Source: Hydrangea macrophylla
Lineage: Eukaryota > Streptophyta > Magnoliopsida > Cornales > Hydrangeaceae
Direction of reading: 5' to 3'
Assembly: GCA_033977485.1 (NCBI GenBank)
Contig: CM066987.1
Location: 89,994,588-90,058,587 of the forward strand
DNA length: 64,000 bases
Each line of letters begins with the position of its first letter. Position 1 is the stretch's first letter. Shown piece by piece: positions 47,919 through 58,946 of the stretch. The notes below the pieces were generated by a model. It saw only the letters and a program-made list of their open reading frames with translations. It had not been told where the DNA came from and did not search any database. A program made the position numbers and the translations under genes.

Positions 47919-47984
47919 TGCCACCGCGGCACTGGCCCACTGCCGCCGCGGCACTGGGCCAGTGCCGCCGCGGCACTCCCCTCC
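47919..47984. repeat. 22-bp GC-rich palindromic repeat in Tat-B U3 (three copies)
   Basis: Units at 47919, 47941 and 47963 read TGCCRCCGCGGCACTGGSCCA-like, each containing the palindrome GCCGCGGC or a close variant. They lie about 150-200 bp upstream of the TATA-like site. A matching three-copy array occurs at 62690-62753. Confidence 0.85.
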
Positions 47985-48121
47985 AGAACAGTGTATTTTT
48001 GTAATTTGTTTTGTGGTCCCATTTTGATTAATTAAAAACCAAAACGACATAGTTTTATGATTTCAGATGTTTGGAGCCAATGGGAATACTTTCTAAATCC
48101 CAAAACCACCCCAAGTTGGCC

Positions 48122-48129
48122 TATTTAAA
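48122..48129 (+). promoter_or_regulatory. Probable TATA box of Tat-B LTR
   Basis: TATTTAAA is followed about 25 bp later by CTCTTCATTTTGGGG, a plausible start region. It gives a U3 of about 1.06 kb. Confidence 0.5.
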
Positions 48130-50351
48130 CCCCCCATTGCTCTTCATTTTGGGGGAGTCAAATGCAAGTTTAGAGAAAGTTTGGGAGAGAAAGTTGTAGA
48201 GATAAGGTTAGATTAGAGAGAAAAGAAGCTTTCTTCTTTGATTTTCAAAACAAAAGTGAGTTCTGAACTTTGTTTTTACTACATTACTCCCATTTACTTC
48301 AACATTCAACACACCCAACCACCATTTTAGTGAGCATTTAAGAGAGTGGAAGCTTCTTCCATGTCCAATGTCATTACATATGAGTGAAACACTATGCTAC
48401 AAGTTCAATACTTCATGAATATCATCCATTGATCATTATCTACTTGCTTGTTTATTCATTGTTTATCTCTTCTCACGTCATTTCTTTTTTGATATTCTTT
48501 ATTTACATACTAGTTCATCATCATCTAAATGATGACATGAAGTTTGGGGTGAATGAATCCTTAAGGATAGTAGGTCTTGACCTCAAAAACATGTTTGATA
48601 TATGATGATCATAACTTCAATACCTCCAAGGTATCCTTGAAGTGTATTGAAGTTATGCTCAAATAAAAAAAATAAGTTTCTCCAACAATCTTGGAGGTTC
48701 TTGATGATGAGTTGAATGTTGGCATTTTAAGTGGTTATAATCTTTATTGAGTGTTGAAAATACACTTTCAAAACCTCTATTTCAAAACCCCCCTCAATCC
48801 CTCTCAATTTGATTTCAAGAAAGAAAACCTTATTTTTCCCAAAATCTTCAAAACAGTGAGTCAAAACAGTGAGTGAGCTGAGTTCTATGATTTCTCTAGA
48901 ACTCAATACTCAACATATAGATGCGAGGCCACTTGGAAAGTCTTCCTAACTCATTGGAGAACACCCATGATTTTTTGTTTGACTTGGAAGTACTTGAAAA
49001 TGGTCCATTTGGACCCAAACATTCCTTCCAAACATTCTGCATCTGCTGTCACAGCAGCTTGACTAACTTCCAACTTCTTTTTCATAAATATATTCCACAA
49101 CAGGTGGTCCCAACTTATTTTTCCCTTACACTTCAATGTCTTAGGGAACTTTCTGTATAAAATGGGCCTCTAGATCATTCGTTTTCAGTTTCTAAGATTT
49201 TCTAACATTTCAGTCGACAGTACGGACTCTGTTTCTGAGTGACTTCTGATGTTCATATGATTTCTCTCAATCTGTGATAGTTATTAAAGATTGTCTTTTT
49301 GGGTAGTGTTCTAGACACAATAAGTAACATCTCCATAAAAAATCATGCATTGAAAGCATTCTTAACCCCTCTTTTCCATTTTTACAAGATCATGTTACTG
49401 TTCTGTCCACTATTCACAGTAAGCACATTTTAACTTTCATTCTTTGATTTGATGCTTATATGCCTTTCAAATTAATTCATATCTTATGAAGTTGTTCATA
49501 CTACATTTGTATATATCCCATATTGATTTCATCCATCCATTCATGCAAATTTTAGACTTTTAAGTCATCCTAGGAATCCATGAACACAAAGCACACTACA
49601 ACCTTGGCACATTTTAGATACATACATTGCATCCATACAAAGATTTGGGGTTTTGTAACTCCTAATCTATGAAGGTTATAAGGAATGATCATGATCACAC
49701 GTTCATGCTTCCCCTCGATCTAATCATCCTTTCTCATCCGTCCCGGGGATTGAGAGATCTTCTCTTCTCAAAGAATAACATGCATTATTTTAGCTTGCTA
49801 AGCATCTTTGTTTTCTTTGATTTATTTGTTTCAATAACAATTCATGTCCCCCTTTAGATTAGGAAGTCTTGATTATTTGATACATGATTAGACGATTTTT
49901 CCTAGGTTTATTTGTGTGATCTTTCACTTTGCATTGTGTGATATTGGGCTTAGATCTTATGAATGATATCTTATCTTTAGATCTTCCATTTTTAAATTTT
50001 CTTATGTGATGTAATATACTATCATAGTATTATTTGTCAAACCAAACATAGTATAAGATGATTATTTGGATGCTAATTGAGGCCCGTCGAGAGACGGGGC
50101 GAGTTGAGGGTGTTTTAGTCGAGACAAAGGCTCCTTCCTCTCTCGTACCAAAACCCCGAGCCAAGTTCTTTGGTTATGAAGGGCCGGTGCCCTTTATCCG
50201 TTTGGGTGAGTCAAATTAGGTTTCTTGGTTCCTTAAAGACCAAGTGGCGACTCTGTATCTGTTTTCAACAGACCTTTTCTCTTTCCTTGATCCAAATCAA
50301 ATAAGCTTAAAAAAAAGCAAACAAATCGGTGGAATCCCGGTATTCACAATC

Positions 50352-50370
50352 TGGCGACTCTGCTGGGGAT
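50352..50370 (+). other. Tat-B primer-binding site
   Basis: TGGCGACTCTGCTGGGGAT starts three bases (ATC) after the LTR end, the same spacing as in Tat-A. Its first 11 bases also occur inside the LTR at 50245-50255. Confidence 0.85.
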
Positions 50371-51641
50371 TTTTATTTTAAAACAAAATAATACAGAGGT
50401 TTGACTCATAAGAAGCATCCTTAAAATCATCTTTTTACTGTGTTTAGTTCACCGCATTGCACTCTTACATTTTCCCCTCCGACTGTGTCTGAAACGCGGC
50501 GCTGACATTGTTCAGGTCTTGCTGTGGCAGAGGACAAGTCACCGTTGATACTGTACCTTCCAAGGTATTTCAAAAAGAGTAAAAACCTCTGTACTGTCTC
50601 TCTGACGGTATATTGGAACTCTCGTCAACGGACCCTCTTTGACTAAATCCAGCCTTTGCATATAGATTCCTGTAGAACCTTTCATAGGACTATTCATTTA
50701 TCTTTTCAAATAGGACAATGTGATATAACTGCTGTATGTCCTGATAGGATTACCTGAGCGGTGTAGACGCTTATGTGCCATAGAACAGAACCTCTTTCTT
50801 ATGATTCCAAAGGCAATCACTCACATGTGATTACATTGAGTTGACCTGCCTAGGTACCATGACAAGGATGTCTACTCCATGCTCACGAAGATATACACCG
50901 CAAATCTTGTTTGTCGGTCCTAAGACATAGGAGTATGAAAAACTGCTAGACGGTATGATCACTATCGCCCTATTCACCAGTTTCTCCCAGAAACTCTGTC
51001 CAGATATCCCAGATATAACCATATTGACTAGTTTCTCCCAGAAACTCTGTCCCGATGTCCCAGATATAACCATATTGACCAGTTTCTCCCAGAAACTCTG
51101 TCCAGATACCCCAGATATAACCATATTAACCAGTTTCTCCCAGAAACTCTGTCCAGATATCCCAGATATAACCATATTAACCAGTTTCTCCCAGAAACTC
51201 TGTCCAGATATCCCAGATATAACCATATTAACCAGTTTCTCCCAGAAACTCTGTCCAAAATTACCCGAAGTATCCCTGAAATCCCTGTTATCCCTTGGTG
51301 GTCATACTAGAAAGTAAGGTTAGCACACTCTGTATGGTTAGGACCTTATTTGTTTAACTGCTATCTGTTAGAAAAAGAAGCATCATATAGATTAGGGCTT
51401 ACATCCGCATGCTTGTCCCATTTGCATGCACCATTCCCCATCAATCTGCACGCACTGTCTCGAGTCAGTCCACATCACTGTCTTTGTCTGTCTAAAGTCA
51501 TCACTGTCAAAGATCTAATCTAGCCCTCTCAAAATCTGTCAGGTCAGTATAGATTCCCAAGGTCAGCAGTCAGGGTCCTCTTCGTGGGTCAGGAGTTCGG
51601 ATAATCGATTGATCAGAATCAGTCCGACAGCTTACTTCATC
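50371..51641 (+). other. Tat-B leader
   Basis: Untranslated sequence between PBS and gag, holding the 51-bp repeat at 50979-51258. Open stretches in several frames here are produced by that repeat. Confidence 0.6.
50979..51258. repeat. 51-bp tandem repeat in Tat-B leader (about 5.5 copies)
   Basis: The landmark AGTTTCTCCCAGAAACTCTG starts at 50979, 51030, 51081, 51132, 51183 and 51234, exactly 51 bp apart. Copies differ by one to three bases. TTTCTCCCAGAAA within the unit is a near-perfect inverted repeat. Because 51 is a multiple of three, peptide repeats of 17 residues appear in several frames on both strands. Confidence 0.93.
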
Positions 51642-53416
51642 ATGAATAGGGAAGAGTTGGAAAACAAGGTTACTGAATTGGGAGCGACCATAAGCCAGCA
51701 GTCCGACAGCCTAGCCCAAGTTCTGAAGTTCATGGAAGAACTGAAGCAGCGGCGGCCGCAACCTCCGCCCGGGTTTCCACCACCGGAGTTCGAACCACCC
51801 CCACCCGAGAATAATGGGGAAGAAGATTGGTTTTAAGGGGTCCCACCGTTCGCGTACGAGAAAAAGCTCCAAGAGAAAATGGACAAGGTCGACAAGCTAG
51901 AAAGCGTACTGAGAAAAAGCAAAGGGGTCGATGATTACATACTAGACCTGGAATGCCTCTTCGAGCCTGTCAAGCTGAAACTGCCAGAGAATTTCAAGAT
52001 GCCTGCCATCGACCGTTTTGACGTAACTGGGAATCCGAAAAGTCATGTGAAGCTATGTATGAGTATCTTCCAGTCCATGGGTTGTACCCACGAACACATT
52101 ACGATGTTGTTCCCGCAAACCCTTGCAAAGTCTGCACTATCGTGGTTCCTAACCTTGGAAGCCTCCAAAACCCGGGCCTGGGAAGACATCGTTCGAGTCT
52201 TCGTCGATCATTACTCCTACAATCAAGAGCTGGATGTCACCATCAGGGATTTGGAAACAACCCGGCAAAACAACAATGAATCCTTCGCTGCATTTCTGAG
52301 CAGATTGAGGAACAAGGTAGCCCAAATGACCCACCGGCCAATTAAAAAAGAACAGGTAAGGATGCTCATCTGGAATCTGCAGCCCCTCTACCATGAGAAA
52401 TTATTCTACCAGTCCATCTCGACCTTTGAGGATTGTTTGAAGTTGGAACCCGAATTGAAGACGCCATCAGAGAAGGAAAGATAAAAAAGGAAGAGCCTCC
52501 GAGTCAGTCCAGAAGGCCTAACTACTCCCGGAATCCCCCGAATGTCAATGCCCTTAGCAGCCAACCCATGGCGTACCCTCTTAGGCCGTACCAACCCTCT
52601 AGTCAGGCAAACCCCTCCAATCGCCCCTTCCAGAAAAAGCCCCCTTGCAACTTCGCCAAGTTAGAAATCTCTCTCTCCTCAGCTTTAGACCGCCTCCTCA
52701 AAAAGGGCCATCTCCAACTACTCCAACCCCGAAACACCCCTCTCCCGCCAAACTGCGATATGTCCAAACGGTGCACCTACCACCAAGCCCCGGGCCACAA
52801 CACTGATGATTGCGTGCGCCTCCGCCATGACATTCAAGATCTCATTGACCAGAACATCATCGAACCGCCACCAAAGCAGCCCCATATCACCCAAAATCCT
52901 CTACCAAACCACCAAAATGTCAACCCCATTGAGTCCAGCCCCGTACCCTTCAACCCTGCCACTTATATCACCCCCTTAGGACAATCCTTGCCTTTCATTG
53001 ACATCCCAAATTCTGTGGGAATTCATCTGATTGAAGGGGATAATGACGAGTGTCAACAACAGCTAGACGATGAGCAAGACTTGTTCTTTCTGGAAGAGCA
53101 CGATCTGGGGGCGGTAGACCTCAAATGGTATGATCCCAATAATGAAAGTGATGCTTCTATCTGGGACGAGCCGGAGAAACCATTTGTGGGAACAGATTGT
53201 GATTGGTTCAAAAAGGATGGGACTGTAGAAGGGCCTACTCCTGCTGAAATTGATCATCTGACCAGGTCAGGCCGTCACTAACAGCCTCTGCAGCCTACTA
53301 CTGAAGCCGTCGAGAAGGGTCCAGTTAAAGACAAGGGGAAGGGTAAGATGGATGAGATCATCGAAGAGGATAATGAATTGATAAAATAGCTGAAGAAAAC
53401 CCAAGCACATCTCTCG
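51642..53416 (+). pseudogene. Tat-B gag
   Basis: The start is MNREELENKVTELGATISQQ (ATG 51642), a coiled-coil-like N-terminus followed by a proline-rich stretch. An in-frame TAA at 51834-51836 comes before the gag domain proper: KLPENFKMPAIDRFDVTGNP, SALSWFLTLEASKTRAWEDI and TTRQNNNESFAAFLSRLRNK. A one-base deletion near 52430 shifts the frame to the nucleocapsid part, with the zinc-binding CTYHQAPGHNTDDCVRLRHD. Further stops are TAA 53279-53281 and TAG 53387-53389. All the stops can be explained by C-to-T changes at Gln codons. The protein would form the particle and bind element RNA. Confidence 0.9.
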
Positions 53417-54081
53417 ATGTGGGACATCATGGTAACATCCTATAAGCATAGGCAAGCCATGTTGAATGCCTTGGCTGGAATTGAAGTCCCCATCGACGCC
53501 GCGCCGGAGGATATGGTAGCTTTCTTGGGCGCACTTACCCCCGACCCAATCATTACATTTTCTGATGAGGACCTGCCACCAGAGAGATCCGCACATAACA
53601 AGGCATTGTATATCACCGTGGGATGTAAGGGACAACAGGTGTCGTTTTGTCTAGTGATACGGGCTCAGCCTTAAATGTCTGTGCCCTAAGGACTGCCACC
53701 GCCTTGGGGGTCAATGTCCTTGACATCACACCATCTGTGCAATCTGTGAGGGCCTATGATAATACCAGGAGAAATGTGATGGGAACCGTTTCTCTCCAAA
53801 TCCGGGTAGGATCTTTGGTGAGCACCAAAGTCTTTCAGGTCATGGACATACCTACCTCTTTCAACTTGCTGATCGGAAGGCCCTGGTTGCATGTCAACAA
53901 AGCCGTATCGTCCACGGTGCATCAAATGATCAAGTACATCCATGAGAAGGAAGTGAAAATCATCCTCGGTAATAGTTGGGGTAATGAAGCTTTCCCGAAC
54001 TACGCTCCCGTCTTTGAAATCCAAATACCTGAGTTAGAAGAAGGAGAATTGGGGGATTCTTCATGGAAGAAGTCCACATGA
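53417..54081 (+). pseudogene. Tat-B aspartic protease
   Basis: The flanking ALTPDPIITFSDEDLPPER then HNKALYITVGCKG lead into the catalytic DTGSALN triplet (about 53655), preserved, after a frameshift near 53650. The C-terminal half has FQVMDIPTSFNLLIGRPWLH, the usual second block (LLGRPWLH). The 54081 stop overlaps the RT frame, which starts at 54063 in the next frame; this last shift could be natural or a deletion. Role: cleavage of the Gag-Pol polyprotein. Confidence 0.88.
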
Positions 54082-56417
54082 TCAATGATGAAGACAGGTT
54101 CCCTGAGATCCACTCTGCGGTTGTCAACATCGTCCGCAAAATGAACTACTTCCCTGGAATGGGATTGGGCCGACGCCAGCAAGGGATTCAAGAGTTCCCT
54201 CAGATCAAAGGACAGCAATGTACTTTTGGGCTGGGATATAAGCCCACTGAAGAAGACATCGAGCTACAGAGACCATGGAAGAAAAGGGTAAGGGGTCTCC
54301 CACCATACCGCAAGACCTTGAATGGAAAATTCATTAAAGAGGTGGATGACTTCACTTACTTCGGGTTCCTCGAACCTTGGATCCATCAAACCACTGGGAA
54401 AAGGCACCCCGGACTTGAAATCTTCGCTGACTGCGAGAGGCCTCCATATCAAGATCCGTTCTATCCCAAAGAAATTGAGAAAACCCCGGAGGAAGACTGG
54501 TTGAAATACCTGGACACTGAAGCCATCAAGAAAATGTGGGAGGAATCCGTCGAGAAGAAGGAAGAAAAGAGGGCCAAGAGCCAAGATGATCAGATCAAGC
54601 CAACTGAGGAGGGTTTGAGCAACCAGGCTGTAGAGTCATCTGTCTGTGTCTCCCTATCCCCTGTTCCCCCAAAGTCTGTACTGCCGATTATCGAGTCTGT
54701 ACCAGAGTCGGCTGCTGTAAGCCCACCACTGTCTAATGTAGTCACTTCACCTATCATGAATAAAATGAAAGACGATTCTGCTTACTCCTCTATGTCTAAT
54801 ACTTGTGAATGCACAGATCCCTCCGAGGATCTCCCAATTGAACTTAAGCAACTAATTGAAAAACCACCTGCTTATGAAATAATCGAAGATACTTTATCAG
54901 TTAACCTAGGTGAAACAGATAATCCCCAAATTGTGCAAATTGGCTCAACTCTTAATAAAGAAGAAAAAGAAAAATTAACCTTCTTGCTAAAAGAATTCAA
55001 AGATGTTTTCGCTTGGTCTTACGAAGACATGCCTGGGGTCGACCCCGACATTGTCGAACATCATATTCCCCTCCTCCCTAATTCAAAACCTGTCAAGCAG
55101 AAACTGAGGCGCATGAGGCCGGAGTGGGCACTCAAGGTCAAGGAAGAAGTGGAGAAGCAATTCAAGGCGGGATTCATCATTGTCACCGAATATCCGGAAT
55201 GGGTTGCCGATATCGTGCCAGTCCCGAAGAAGGATGGAAAAGTTCGTGTGTGCGTCGACTTCCGTGATCTAAACAAGGCCAGTCTCAAGGATGACTTCCC
55301 GCTTCCCCACATTGACGTTTTGGTAGATAACACCGCAGGACATGAGCTACTATCATTCATGGATGGTTTCTCAGGGTATAATCAGATTCTTATGGCGCCA
55401 GAAGATCGGGAAAAGACGACATTCACCACCCCTTGGGGGACCTACTGTTATAGAGTAATGCCTTTCGGACTCAAGAATGCTGGGGCAACCTACCAAAGAG
55501 CTGCCACCACTCTGCTGCATGACATGATTCACAAGGAAGTAGAAGTTTACGTAGACGACATGATCGTGAAGTCCAAGGATAGAGAAGGACACCTAGTAGC
55601 ACTGGAAAAGTTTTTTGAAAGGTTGCGTAAGTACAAGATGAGGTTGAATCCAAAGAAATGTACTTTTCGTGTGACCTCCGGTAAACTCCTGGGTTTCCTC
55701 ATCACACAAAGGGGGATAGAGGTGGAACCCTCCAAGATCAAGGCAATCCTAGAAATGATACCACCACGGAATGAAAAAGAGGTAAGGGGATTCCTCAGAA
55801 GAATCCAATTCATCAGCCGCTTCATTTCCAAACTCACAACTACGTGCGATCCTCTGTTCCGATTGTTGAGAAAAGGGGAGAAGTTCCAATGGGATGACCA
55901 ATGCCAAGCCGCTTTCGACAAAATAAAAGCTTACCTTCAAAATCCGCCTGTCCTTTCACCACCAACGCCTCATAAGCCCTTATTCCTTTACCTATCCGTC
56001 TCCGAAAATGCCATGGGTTGCATGCTGGCCCAAGAAGGAGAAGAAAGCCACTCCGAAAAAGCCATATACTACCTCAGCAAGAGGATGACTGGGTATGAGC
56101 TCAACTACTCTACCCTAGAAAAAACGTGTTGGGCCTTGGTTTGGTGCACCCGCCGACTGAGGCACTACATGCTAGCCTTCCCGGTTGTGCTCATATCCCA
56201 CATGGATCCTCTAAAATACCTCCTCGAAAAACCCGCCCTGACCGGTCGTATATCCCGTTGGTTACTTCTACTATCCGAATTCGATATCAAGTATGTTACA
56301 AGCAAATCGGTAAAAGGGAGAACCGTGGCCGAGCATCTTGCAGAACACGCCATTGACTCCGAAGAAAGTGGAGACTTCCCATTCCCGGACGAAAATATCA
56401 TGGAGATCAAGGAATAA
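54063..56417 (+). pseudogene. Tat-B reverse transcriptase and first RNase H (784-residue open frame)
   Basis: The longest ORF in the window. Residues about 27-42 (MNYFPGMGLGRRQQGI) form a G-patch-like segment before RT, common in Tat pol. The RT body has VADIVPVPKKDGKVRVCVDF, LLSFMDGFSGYNQILMAP, YCYRVMPFGLKNAGATYQRA and the catalytic YVDD at residue 496 (55548-55559), then the thumb and connection. The first RNase H follows (YYLSKRMTGYELNYSTLEKT, LISHMDPLKYLLEKP) in the degenerate form normal for Tat. It ends at TAA 56415-56417, just before the second RNase H that should be fused to it. The RT domain itself looks intact; the polyprotein is not. Confidence 0.93.
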
Positions 56418-56830
56418 CAATGGCAGTTGTACTTTGATGGAGCAGCCAACATGAAAGGCTACGGAGTAGGAATAATCCTAGTATCACCAAACGGGGACCA
56501 CCCCCCACTGGCGTTCAAGCTCAATTTTAACTCCACCAACAACCGCTGAATATGAAGCGTGCATTCTGGGGATAGAAGTGGCCATAGAATTGAGAATTCA
56601 AAAGCTAGATGTCTTCGGAGATTCAAATCTCATCGTGTCACAAGCCAGAGGGGAATGGAAGGTGAAGGAAGAGAGGTTGAAGCCCTACCATGACCATCTC
56701 GATGGACTCAAGAAGCACTTTAAGAGCATAACGTTCTTCTACTTGCCTAGGGAAGAGAACCAACTAGCTGATCCGTTGGCTACCTTAGCCTCCATGATCA
56801 AAATTCTTGTGGGAGTCAGGATGATGCCTT
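56418..56830 (+). pseudogene. Tat-B second (archaeal-type) RNase H
   Basis: Directly after the stop, the same frame reads QLYFDGAANMKGYGVGIILV with the first catalytic Asp. A frameshift near 56540 follows, then AEYEACILGIEVAIEL (Glu), LDVFGDSNLIVSQARGEWKV (Asp) and REENQLADPLATLASM (Asp, with ADPLA for the usual ADALA). Possession of this extra domain between the first RNase H and integrase is the defining trait of the Tat clade. It is broken by one stop and one frameshift. Confidence 0.9.
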
Positions 56831-58148
56831 TGGTAATTGAGCAAAGGTACGAGCCTTCGTTCAACATGATCACCGCAATCGAAGTAGAAGAGAATGAAAC
56901 ACCATGGTATCAAGATATCTGGAACTTCATAGAAAAGGGGACATACCCCCAAGAATCTACCGAAAAAGACAAAAGGGCCATTCAAAGATTCGCAGCGCAA
57001 TTCATCATTTGCAGTGGGAAACTGCTGAAGAAAGGATACAACAGTCACAACCTGACTTGCTTGTTTGGGAAAAGCTCCAGAAGAATGATGGAGGAAGTAC
57101 ACGAGGGGGTATGCGGCCCGCACATGAACAGTCACATGCTGGCCAAGAAAATCGTAAGGCAAGGTACTACTGGACAACATTGGAGAAAGATTGTTGCAAA
57201 TACGTGAGAAAGTGTCACAAGTACCAGATCCATGCAAACATGATGCATGTACCACCATCCCTTCTATACAGCATGACCTCACCTTGGCCATTCTCCACCT
57301 AGGGAATCGATATTATCAGTGAAATCATTCCGAAAGCTTCAAATGGAAATCGGTACATTCTGGTGGCCATAGACTACTTTACAAAATGGGTAGAAGCTGC
57401 ATCCTACACCAAGTTAGGAGACAAGGAAGTGGCCAAATTCATCAAGAGAAATCTCATCTGCCGTTATGGAGTTCCCCATGAGATTATTTCGGATAACGGA
57501 AGTCATTTCAAGGCAGAAGTTAGGGATCTGTTCGAGGAATACAAAATCACTTATCATAAGTCATCACCATACAGACCACAAACTAATGGGGCAGTCGAGG
57601 TTGCAAACAAGAATGTTAAGGCCATACTACAAAAATCAGCCGATACTTACAAAGACTAGCATGAAAAGCTACCGTTCGCACTTTGGGGATACAGAACCTC
57701 GATAAAGACGTCCACGGGAGCAACTCCTTACTCACTAGTGTATGGGATGGAAGCAGTACTTCCAGTCGAGATAAAACTACCATCCCTACGTGTAATGGCA
57801 GAGTGTGAAATTTTGGAATCAGATTGGTTGAGGGAAAGGTATGAAGAATTGGTCCTCATAGATGAAAAGCGCCTAGCGGCAGTCGACCATGCTCGAATCT
57901 ACCAAAAGAGGATAGCCCATGCATTCAACAAAAAGGTTCGTCCGAGGAAGATTGTCAAGGGTGACATTATCCTTAAGGAGTTGCGAGCTCCGATCTTTGA
58001 TCCCCGTGGGAAGTTTAAACCTAAATGGGTCGGCCCTTACATCGTCAAGACTGTTCTTTTCGGAGGAGCAACTTATCTCATGGACCTCGATGGTGTTGAA
58101 TTCAAAGAACCAATCAACATGGACCGCCTCAAAAAGTACTATGCTTGA
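56831..58148 (+). pseudogene. Tat-B integrase
   Basis: The zinc-binding part is HEGVCGPHMNSHMLAKKI (HH), then after a frameshift near 57165 KDCCKYVRKCHKYQIHAN (CC). The core has an Asp in GIDIISEI just after TAG 57300-57302, DYFTKWVEAASY, the second Asp in IISDNGSHFKAEV and the Glu in RPQTNGAVEVANKNVKAILQ. A second TAG is at 57657-57659, followed by GATPYSLVYGMEAVLPVEIK and the C-terminal GKFKPKWVGPYIVKTVLFGG. Both TAG codons replace Trp (TGG) of the family pattern. Stop TGA at 58146-58148. No chromodomain, as expected for Tat. Confidence 0.92.
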
Positions 58149-58946
58149 CCAATCCACAAAAAAAAACCCCATTTCTTTCCAACCTTGCCTGAACTACGCT
58201 CGACCTGATTCCCATTCAGGGATACGTAAATAACCACATCGGTTCGGTCATTCCACCCACAAAAAAGCCCAATTTCTTTCAAGCTTTGGCCCGAACTACG
58301 TTGGACCTGATCCCCACTTGGGGGTACGTAGGCAGACTTTTAAAAAAAGAAAAAGAGGGATGGCTCGTTAGGTCGAAAATCCGAAAGGACGCCTAGGCAA
58401 AAATTAGAGCTAAATCCAAAGTGAGCAATAACAAAAGAGAGAAAAGAGCTCGCTAGGTCACCTCACTGGTGCCTAGGCAAAAATTATGAGTATTTGAGAG
58501 AATAAAGTCGCGGTCCTTACCATAACCCTGAAATAACCCTCCACACTAGGGGAAAACTCGACAACTCGCCTCGTTCACCTGAACCTTTTCTAAACTAGGG
58601 GCAAACGTCGGTCATCTACCTCGTTTGCCTCACAACCATATATATCCCAAACTAGGGGCAAACTTCGGCCACCCGCCTCGTTTGACTCTAATCGTCCTAG
58701 CATGCCCAAGCAAGTACCAAAATCAACATCTAATTGAAATCTCGATTGCAAAATGTTTTTAAAGCTAAAATGCATAGAATGAGATTCCCAAAGTAAACAA
58801 ACTCTGACTATTACATAAGCAGGAAAGATCAAAAAAATAAAGAGTCTTTCGAAAAGAAATCACACATGTTCAAAGACACTGGGAGGAATGAGCAGAATCA
58901 GTCAGGTCTAGTTTTATCTTTGTGTCTTTTATTTCTTCAAAGGTCT
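58149..58946 (+). other. Conserved Tat 3' non-coding module (copy in Tat-B)
   Basis: It contains GAACTACGTTGGACCTGATC then CCCACTTGGGGGTACGTAGG, two CGCCTAGGCAAAAATTA-type blocks with GAGCTCGCTAGGTC, and repeated AAACTAGGGGCAAAC...CGCCTCGTTTG segments. The same blocks occur in Tat-A at 2640-3520 on the other strand. This stretch separates integrase from the antisense genes and faces their 3' ends. Confidence 0.65.

Larger units (their letters stand above)
47062..50348 (+). repeat. Tat-B 5' LTR (3287 bp)
   Basis: It starts TGTAGACACCCCATTTTGTC and ends GGTATTCACA just before the PBS. A TATA-like TATTTAAA is at 48122-48129. An internal duplication of about 180 bp covers 47270-47520 (GTCAGCTCC...CCCGGAAG blocks). 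GC-rich 22-bp repeats are at 47919-47977. A hairpin CCCGTCGAGAGACGGGG lies near 50084. The rest is non-coding. Confidence 0.88.

Noticed and set aside
47831..48022. Small minus-strand ORF over the GC-rich LTR repeats
   Set aside because: Created by the 22-bp GC repeat inside the LTR. No start context or conservation.
50352..50370. Possible tRNA gene
   Set aside because: Only the 3'-end complement is present, directly after an LTR. It is a primer-binding site with no cloverleaf sequence.
51028..51317. Open reading frames of 76-131 codons on both strands over the 51-bp repeat
   Set aside because: They exist only because the repeat unit is a multiple of three without stops. No domain and no start context.
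54264..55940. Several minus-strand ORFs opposite the Tat-B RT
   Set aside because: They mirror codon composition of the RT frame and have no motifs, unlike the spliced antisense genes further downstream.
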